DNA from: CAYZJV01 sp964482325
GTDB taxonomy: Bacteria; Spirochaetota; Spirochaetia; Sphaerochaetales; Sphaerochaetaceae
Reading direction: 5' to 3'
Assembly (NCBI GenBank): GCA_964482325.1
Contig: CAYZXD010000008.1
Location: 1 to 64,000, forward strand
DNA length: 64,000 nucleotides
The notes beneath the pieces were generated by a model that searched no databases, was not told the DNA's origin, and was given only the letters and a program-made list of their open reading frames with translations. Below, one piece after another: positions 58,930 through 64,000 of this stretch; positions within the stretch are counted from its first letter, which is position 1; every line of letters begins with the position of its first letter. Made by a program: the position numbers and the translations under genes.

Positions 58930-59658
58930 ATGAAAAGACATCCGGGCCTTCTGATAGCAAGTATTCTCCTTATATTGGTTCTTTTATCCAGCAGCTGTGC
59001 CATGCAGCAGGGGTTGAGTCTGACACGAAACCGTTCCGGCTGGGCCACCACTGATTTGTACGTGTACGATTTCTTCCTTACCGTGTTGGAAGATTTTGAA
59101 CCGTTCACTGAAGAGGAAGAAGAGATTTCGATGATGGATGCGAGCGTGGAGGATTTCGTCAGAAATCTCAATCAGAGTCCGAGCGCGAGTGACGTCTCGC
59201 TCATGTATATAGGGACCAACGGATACTTCATCGATTTCACCTTCTCCAGCTTAGAAGACCTGCTTGCCGATTTGAATCGTAAAGAACCGCAATCTATTGC
59301 ACGGGTGAGAGAAACCGATCAGCGAACAACACTCACCTTCTATTTGGATATCGACAATTACCCTCAGCTCACCCAGATGGTACCGTTTCTTGCCGATCCC
59401 AATTTTGAGACTTTCGGCCCACTATACAACGTAGGGATGAGTGAAGAAGAGTATCTCGATATGATCAGCTACATTCTCGGAGAGGAAGGCCCTGAAGCCA
59501 TTGAGAACAGTGTAATATCGTTGCGGCTCACCACTCCTTCAGTCATTACCGATTATCGTGGGGGAGTCAAGGAGAGCCCGAATTCCATCCGCTTCGATAT
59601 CCCCCTTATCGACTTTCTGTTGCTAGCTGAACCGATAGAATTCAGTGCGTCCTGGTAG
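58930..59658 (+). CDS. Conserved-style lipoprotein of unknown function
   Basis: 242 residues. Signal peptide with lipobox LVLLSSSC (Cys about residue 23), then a mixed domain with many acidic residues (EPFTEEEEEISMMDASVEDF) and several beta strands (TTLTFYLDIDNYPQLTQMVPFL). I do not recognise the family. Start 58930 is used because the promoter lies between it and the ATG at 58873. Abuts the convergent ychF stop. Confidence 0.75.
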   Translation: MKRHPGLLIASILLILVLLSSSCAMQQGLSLTRNRSGWATTDLYVYDFFLTVLEDFEPFTEEEEEISMMDASVEDFVRNLNQSPSASDVSLMYIGTNGYFIDFTFSSLEDLLADLNRKEPQSIARVRETDQRTTLTFYLDIDNYPQLTQMVPFLADPNFETFGPLYNVGMSEEEYLDMISYILGEEGPEAIENSVISLRLTTPSVITDYRGGVKESPNSIRFDIPLIDFLLLAEPIEFSASW

Positions 59659-60765
59659 CTAGAGATTAAATCTGAAGTGCATGACATCTCCATCCTGCAC
59701 AACATACTCTTTGCCTTCGATACGGAGTTTTCCCGCCTCTTTCACCTTTTGTTCACTCCCATAGGTAAAGAGATCGTTACAGTGATAGACTTCCGCTTTG
59801 ATAAACCCTTTTTCAAAATCGGTATGGATCACTCCTGCCGCCTGAGGAGCTTTATCGCCGGCATGGAACGTCCAAGCCCGGTTTTCGTCACTTCCTGCGG
59901 TAAAGAAGGTGCGCAGTCCCAGTGTACGATATCCGCTATGAATCAGTTGAATGAGTCCTGATTCTTCCAGCCCTACTGCCTCAAGAAATTCAGCACGTTC
60001 CTGCGGTGTGTCCAAAGCGGCGATTTCAGCTTCAATCTTGCCGCAGATCACCACCGTTTCTGATCCTTCTGATTCAGCTATGCCGCGCACTACACTGACG
60101 AACTCATTATCGGTACCGATACTTTCTTCATCAACATTGCACACATAGATCATCGGTTTCAGGGTGATCAGATGGAGATCGTAGATGATTTTCAGTTGAT
60201 CTTCCGTAAGGTTGAGGCTCCGGGCTGCAATACCATTACCCAGTGCTTCACGGAGTTGTTCGAGCACGGGAAGCAGCTGCGCTGCCTGTTTTGCTGTCTC
60301 CTTATCAAGTCGTGTCATCTTGGATACTTTCTGATACCGCTTCTCGACTGTCTCAAGATCGGCAAGAGCAAGTTCAATCGTGATGGTTTCAATGTCACTA
60401 GCCGGATCTATACGGTTATCGACATGGACGATATCGGGATCCTCAAAACATCGGACCACATGAACCAGCACCCCTACCTCGCGAATAGAGGCAAGAAACC
60501 GGTTGCCTAACCCTTCACCTTTCGATGCACCGGCGACCAATCCGGCAATGTCTACAAATTCTACTGTAGCAGGAATCACCCGTTGTGCCGGTATCAGTTC
60601 AGCAATCTTATCAAGCCGTGCATCTGGTACGCTCACCATTCCGATATTCGGATCAATTGTACAGAATGGATAATTGGCTGCTTCAGCCTGAGCTGAGGAC
60701 AGAGCAGAGAAAATAGTTGACTTACCGACATTCGGCAGTCCGACGATACCGCAGTTTAGACCCAT
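59659..60765 (-). CDS. ychF: Redox-regulated ATPase YchF (OBG family)
   Basis: 368 residues. GIVGLPNVGKSTIFSAL (P-loop) at residue 6, DIAGLVAGASKGEGLGNRFL (G3), ICGKIEAEIAAL and the C-terminal TGS-like domain (FFTAGSDENRAWTF; TDFEKGFIKAEV) match YchF/OLA1. It binds ATP and the 50S ribosome. AAGGGG lies before the ATG; a longer frame to 60843 is out of the transcript. Confidence 0.96.
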   Translation of the reverse strand: MGLNCGIVGLPNVGKSTIFSALSSAQAEAANYPFCTIDPNIGMVSVPDARLDKIAELIPAQRVIPATVEFVDIAGLVAGASKGEGLGNRFLASIREVGVLVHVVRCFEDPDIVHVDNRIDPASDIETITIELALADLETVEKRYQKVSKMTRLDKETAKQAAQLLPVLEQLREALGNGIAARSLNLTEDQLKIIYDLHLITLKPMIYVCNVDEESIGTDNEFVSVVRGIAESEGSETVVICGKIEAEIAALDTPQERAEFLEAVGLEESGLIQLIHSGYRTLGLRTFFTAGSDENRAWTFHAGDKAPQAAGVIHTDFEKGFIKAEVYHCNDLFTYGSEQKVKEAGKLRIEGKEYVVQDGDVMHFRFNL

Positions 60766-60783
60766 GGGAACCCCTTCGTAAGC

Positions 60784-60813
60784 TTGTAATGCCCGCTGAG
60801 TATAGCATATAAT
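60784..60813 (+). promoter_or_regulatory. Promoter of hflX
   Basis: TTGTAA, 18 bases, TATAAT (perfect -10). Overlaps the ychF promoter. Confidence 0.65.
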
Positions 60814-60827
60814 AGCAACAGAAGTAA
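60799..60827 (-). promoter_or_regulatory. Promoter of ychF
   Basis: TTACTT, 17 bases, TATACT with an extended TGC before -10. The -10 interleaves with the hflX spacer, so the two promoters exclude each other. Confidence 0.65.
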
Positions 60828-60860
60828 CTGCCTGGAGCACCATGCAAAGGAGCCCGATTT

Positions 60861-62144
60861 ATTACGAGCACATCATCAATCATCAACATAGAACCACAGC
60901 AGACCCATGCATATATCATCACGCTCCGCCTTCCCGGAGAAGACGCGAGGAGAGCCGAAGCTCGTCTTGAGGAACTGCAAAGTCTGGTAACCACGATGGG
61001 AGCAGAAATCACCGGATCGCTCATCATCGGATTGCGCGAAGTACATCCTGCAACTTTAATCGGCTCGGGTAAAGTAGCCGAGCTGCAGGTCATGATCCAG
61101 GAAGCTGCATCTGATTGCATTATCTTCGATCATGATATCGCCCCACGCGTCCAGCGGAATCTGGAACAGCTTTTTGATTGTGCCGTGATCGATCGACAGG
61201 AAGTGATCCTCCAGATATTCAGTGATCGGGCGGCAACCCGTGAAGCGGTATTGCAGGTAGCATTGGCACGGCAGGAGTATTCACTACCCCGACTTACCCG
61301 CAAGTGGACACACCTTTCCCGTCAACGCGGTGGTATGAAAGGAACCCGTGGAGAGGGAGAAACCCAGTTAGAGATTGACCGTCGTATCGTGATGAATAAA
61401 ATTGCATCATTGAAACGGGAACTGCGGAAGGTTGAATCGCAACGCTCGGTACAACGCAAAAACCGCCAGGAGGGGTCCATTCCTACCGCTGCAATTGTCG
61501 GGTATACCAATGCAGGGAAATCGAGTCTGCTGAATCTTCTTTCACACAGTGATGTACTGGTGGAGAATAAACTGTTTGCGACCCTTGATCCGACCACCCG
61601 GAATATTTCGCTCCCCCGGGGAGGAGAAGTGCTTGTATCCGATACCGTCGGATTTGTCAGCGATCTCCCCCACCAGCTGGTTGATGCATTCAGATCGACG
61701 TTGGAAGAGACCCGATACGCAGATTTCATCATCCATGTACTTGATGGCTCACATCCCGACATGCTGCAATGTTATCAGACAACCATGGAAGTCCTTGAGA
61801 GCCTCGATTGCGCAGAAAAACCAATGATCCTTTTCGTGAACAAGATGGACGCCCTGCATGATGAGTTCTCTGTTGCCCATATGAGGGTGGAACATCCTGA
61901 TCTCATCGCTGGATCAATTCACCAAAAGACCGGTATTGATGAACTGACTGAACAGATTGAACACCTCGCGCATATCGCTCATCCGGATCTCTCCTATAAA
62001 TTTCCACTCTCCCGAGGGGACCTCGTTGCCAAAATCAGAGCGAGCGGTACGATTATTTCAATTGAGTATGATGAGCAGATCACCGTTCGTGCACGAGTTT
62101 CTCAACAGCTCGTCGAGAAACTCAAATCGTGGCAGATTTCCTAA
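60861..62144 (+). CDS. hflX: GTPase HflX, apparent ATT start
   Basis: 427 residues from 60861. G1 GYTNAGKSSLL (about residue 213), G3 DTVGFVSDLP, G4 NKMDALHD and the HflX-specific GxGGMKGTRGEGETQLEIDRR (about residue 155) are clear. The frame is open upstream of the first ATG (60996) and encodes the family's N-terminal domain (AYIITLRLPGEDARRAEARLEELQSLV). No ATG, GTG or TTG is in that frame, but ATT 60861 stands 8 bases behind AAAGGAG. HflX splits stalled or hibernating ribosomes. If the start is ATG 60996, the protein lacks that domain. Confidence 0.88.
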   Translation: MTSTSSIINIEPQQTHAYIITLRLPGEDARRAEARLEELQSLVTTMGAEITGSLIIGLREVHPATLIGSGKVAELQVMIQEAASDCIIFDHDIAPRVQRNLEQLFDCAVIDRQEVILQIFSDRAATREAVLQVALARQEYSLPRLTRKWTHLSRQRGGMKGTRGEGETQLEIDRRIVMNKIASLKRELRKVESQRSVQRKNRQEGSIPTAAIVGYTNAGKSSLLNLLSHSDVLVENKLFATLDPTTRNISLPRGGEVLVSDTVGFVSDLPHQLVDAFRSTLEETRYADFIIHVLDGSHPDMLQCYQTTMEVLESLDCAEKPMILFVNKMDALHDEFSVAHMRVEHPDLIAGSIHQKTGIDELTEQIEHLAHIAHPDLSYKFPLSRGDLVAKIRASGTIISIEYDEQITVRARVSQQLVEKLKSWQIS

Positions 62145-62364
62145 ACAACATCATAAACCCAAATGGTCTTTTCCTGTATACGATACAATGGTATTGAATA
62201 AAATCTCTTGGTAGTAATGCATTATTTTACTTATTTTATTATCTACACAACATACCTGATTCCCATCCCTTACGATTTAGGAACAACGTAAAAGAGAACA
62301 TCGGTATGCTGTAATGTTATTATAAACAGAAAAATACATAGACAAATACGATTTTTCATTGCGT

Positions 62365-62393
62365 TTGATACTCCTCTGTGTTTAATTCATTAT
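62365..62393 (+). promoter_or_regulatory. Promoter of outer-membrane protein gene
   Basis: TTGATA, 17 bases, CATTAT, then GGAGGTGG and the ATG at 62420. The rest of the AT-rich 62145-62364 gap holds nothing recognisable. Confidence 0.55.
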
Positions 62394-62419
62394 CGATATA
62401 TTCTTTTATGGAGGTGGTT

Positions 62420-62950
62420 ATGAAAAGGAAATTATTACTCATGATCCTGATTCTTTGTCTTGTCGCTACAATGGCATACGCTCAGCCGAAGAACGCTGCC
62501 AGCCTGAATCCGATCGGCATTATTTTCAATATGTACATGGGAAGCTACGAACGAGTTATTACCGACTATCTCGCTGCAAACGTGGTGTTTGCCTACACAC
62601 CCAATCTGATGTGGGTAACCGATATATCGGCAATCAATGTAAATCTTGGAGCACGATATTATATGGGACCGCTATTGGGCGATCTCCTTGGCGATTCTTT
62701 AGAAGGTTTTGAAGATATTCTATTTACCCCAGCTCCAATCGGCCCCTTCGTGGGAGCGTACCTCGGTATGTCTTCTATTTTCGGCGATACGTTCAACATC
62801 GGCGGAGGTGCAGACCTTGGGTATAAATACACGTTCTCTAATAATGATTTCGCACTCTTTGTAGAACCATACATCGGAGTGGAATTTTTAACCAATGATC
62901 CAGACACCAATGGGTTCAAATACGGAGCCAACTTCGGTATAACGTTCTAA
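62420..62950 (+). CDS. Small outer-membrane beta-barrel protein
   Basis: 176 residues. Signal peptide (MKRKLLLMILILCLVATMAYA), then alternating hydrophobic strands (LAANVVFAYTP, GARYYMGPLLG, GADLGYKYTF, ALFVEPYIGVEFL) ending in the aromatic GITF, as in OmpA/OmpW-size barrels. Function unknown. It is transcribed alone, between its promoter and a strong terminator. Confidence 0.78.
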   Translation: MKRKLLLMILILCLVATMAYAQPKNAASLNPIGIIFNMYMGSYERVITDYLAANVVFAYTPNLMWVTDISAINVNLGARYYMGPLLGDLLGDSLEGFEDILFTPAPIGPFVGAYLGMSSIFGDTFNIGGGADLGYKYTFSNNDFALFVEPYIGVEFLTNDPDTNGFKYGANFGITF

Positions 62951-62977
62951 TCTCGATTTCTCCTGAATTGAAGAGCC

Positions 62978-63002
62978 ACCTCCCCTGCTCAGGGGAGGTT
63001 TT
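62978..63002 (+). terminator. Terminator of outer-membrane protein gene
   Basis: 9-bp GC-rich stem ACCTCCCCT/AGGGGAGGT (62978-62986 with 62991-62999), 4-base loop, followed by TTTT. Confidence 0.88.
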
Positions 63003-63027
63003 GTGCAATTGCAAATATTTATGCCAC

Positions 63028-63062
63028 AAAAAAACAGCCACAGCAGTCGAAACCACCGTGGC
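63028..63062 (-). terminator. Terminator of second outer-membrane protein gene
   Basis: 7-bp stem (63037-63043 with 63056-63062, one G-T pair), 12-base loop, then TGTTTTTTT on the minus strand. Confidence 0.72.
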
Positions 63063-63083
63063 CATAATACGTGCCGACGTGTT

Positions 63084-63536
63084 CTACTCGAAGTACCAGA
63101 GTGCTCCGAGTCCACCCTTGAAACTGAAACCTGACTTAGTGAAGAGATTCCAACCGGGTGCGAGGTTCAGGAAAACCTCAACCGGGTACTCTTCAAGGTA
63201 GTACGATGCACCCACGACACCGTTTACCGACATCTGGAAACCATCATTGATACCGAGACCAACGAGCGCACCACCGCTGATGTAAATGGGGAAGTCACCA
63301 AGTTCCACTTCAGTAATATCGTACAAAGCACCAGCGTCAAGATAGAAACCACTACCAAAATTCCATGTAAGGTTACCAAGAACTCTAAAATCGTCCATTC
63401 CATAGCGCATGGTAAGACCGGTAGGATATCCCAGAGTAAGTCCTACTCCTACTCCGTTTGTCTTTGAGTAATTAGCAGCAGACAACGGCAGAGCGATAAT
63501 CAGTACAAGAGCAACGACTAATAATACTTTTTTCAT
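63084..63536 (-). CDS. Small outer-membrane beta-barrel protein, glycine-rich
   Basis: 150 residues. Signal peptide ending LPLSAANYS, then strands (VGVGLTLGYPTGLTMRYGM, NLTWNFGSGFYLDAGALY, GGALVGLGINDGF, VFLNLAPGWNLF) ending in WYFE. A small barrel is likely, perhaps 6-8 strands. Start at 63536 has AGGAG; a frame to 63596 is unsupported. Function unknown; the gene is unlinked in sequence to the barrel at 62420 though similar in style. Confidence 0.78.
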   Translation of the reverse strand: MKKVLLVVALVLIIALPLSAANYSKTNGVGVGLTLGYPTGLTMRYGMDDFRVLGNLTWNFGSGFYLDAGALYDITEVELGDFPIYISGGALVGLGINDGFQMSVNGVVGASYYLEEYPVEVFLNLAPGWNLFTKSGFSFKGGLGALWYFE

Positions 63537-63579
63537 ACGTTCTTTCTCCTTTGGGATGCTATCCCGTATTAAATTCCTA

Positions 63580-63597
63580 TTTGCATAGTACTGCAAA
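63580..63597. repeat. Inverted repeat upstream of barrel gene
   Basis: TTTGCA-TAGTAC-TGCAAA, an 18-bp perfect dyad 43 bases upstream of the barrel start. A second dyad, GGGAT-GCT-ATCCC, sits in the leader (63553-63565). Either could be an operator. Confidence 0.35.
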
Positions 63598-63677
63598 AAG
63601 CAAGACTAATCCACAGGTATTACATATAATTACACTTCAAAGCTAGAAAGGTTACAACCCCTTTGTATTTTAGACAC

Positions 63678-63706
63678 TTAACCAATAATCGTCAATCTGA
63701 TATGCT
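63678..63706 (+). promoter_or_regulatory. Promoter of OPT transporter gene
   Basis: TTAACC, 17 bases, TATGCT, then GGGAGGGAAG and the ATG at 63734. Confidence 0.55.
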
Positions 63707-63733
63707 CGGACGTAATCAGGGAGGGAAGCTACT

Positions 63734-64000
63734 ATGAATAAAGAAGCCAATGACCGCCAGTTAACCGTTCGCGGTGTTGTTATCGGTCTACTCGGTCTGA
63801 TCGTTATCACCAGCAGTTCTTTGTACGTTGCACTGCGTATGGGAGCTCTTCCCTGGCCGACAGTTTTTGTTACCGTAGTCAGTTTTGCCATATTGCGCCG
63901 CTTTAAAAATTCCTCATTACCGGAAATCAACGTAACTCATACTATCATGAGTGCAGGTGCTATGGTTGCAGGGGGTTTGGCCTTCACCCTGCCCGGCATT
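63734..64000 (+). CDS. OPT-family oligopeptide transporter (3' end outside window)
   Basis: The first 89 residues, open to the window edge. LTVRGVVIGLLGLIVITSSSLYVALRMGALPWPTVF (residues 10-45) and EINVTHTIMSAGAMVAGGLAFTLPGI (residues 64-89) match the N-terminal conserved region of bacterial OPT transporters, which import peptides or metal chelates. About 550 further residues are expected beyond 64000. Confidence 0.9.
   Translation, partial: MNKEANDRQLTVRGVVIGLLGLIVITSSSLYVALRMGALPWPTVFVTVVSFAILRRFKNSSLPEINVTHTIMSAGAMVAGGLAFTLPGI

Noticed and set aside
60996..62144. hflX starting at the first ATG, 60996
   Set aside because: It would delete the family's N-terminal domain, which is encoded in frame upstream; the 60846-60852 ribosome site also points to an earlier start.

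Overview
The window is a gene-dense, roughly 48-50% GC bacterial chromosome segment with about 53 protein genes, two tRNA genes and no gene-free stretch longer than 300 bases. The Gram-negative envelope proteins, the DksA-like factor, the solute-binding proteins whose predicted mature N-termini read AAG-x-[QR]-[ED], and many small lipoproteins and beta-barrels point to a spirochaete, most likely Sphaerochaeta/Treponema-like. This is inference from protein style, not a phylogeny. No phage, insertion sequence, CRISPR array, rRNA or replication origin is visible.

Layout. 1-4514: a YnjB/ferric-type ABC importer, a strong terminator, then a glycerophosphodiesterase. 4503-10796: a TIM-barrel isomerase, a polar amino-acid ABC importer, a D-aminoacylase and a COG2509-type flavoprotein. 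10800-17375: cardiolipin synthase with a TPR membrane protein, queH, a ZIP metal transporter, and a patatin/beta-barrel (type Vd-like) protein coupled to a DUF1893 gene. 17448-21806: the arginine operon argC-J-B-D with ArgR-like boxes upstream. 22022-24348: a PPOX/cupin pair and a membrane diguanylate cyclase. 24562-34249: one long minus-strand unit, gntR - xanthine-dehydrogenase-type small and large subunits - BMP-family importer - lipoprotein, best read as an autoregulated purine uptake and oxidation operon. 34505-39881: tRNA-Leu, mltG behind a coiled-coil gene, a catalytically dead DEAD-box-like protein with a DbpA RNA-binding domain, an MBL hydrolase and a DksA/TraR protein. 39962-44117: thrH, a Gfo/Idh oxidoreductase and cobT-cobU-cobS. 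44063-53803: a 5'-nucleotidase lipoprotein, a YdcZ-like transporter, a MutY-like glycosylase, an AI-2E exporter, a TrmJ-like methylase, a second glycerophosphodiesterase, nagB, mnmA, tRNA-Asp and a PAP2 phosphatase. 53804-64000: topA, a LiaF-like protein, a radical SAM protein, a lipoprotein, ychF, hflX, two small outer-membrane proteins and the start of an OPT transporter.

Promoters are easy to read here: many have TTGnnn, 17 bases, then TATACT/TACTAT/TATAGT. Two patterns stand out. At least six, probably eight, genes have the -10 box only 6-10 bases upstream of the start codon and no Shine-Dalgarno sequence, so their mRNAs should be leaderless. Several divergent gene pairs share or abut their -35 boxes. 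The other most notable points are the DEAD-box pseudo-helicase at 37277, an apparent AUU start codon for hflX at 60861, the purine operon with a 23-bp palindromic operator, and atypical active sites in MnmA and the MutY-like glycosylase.
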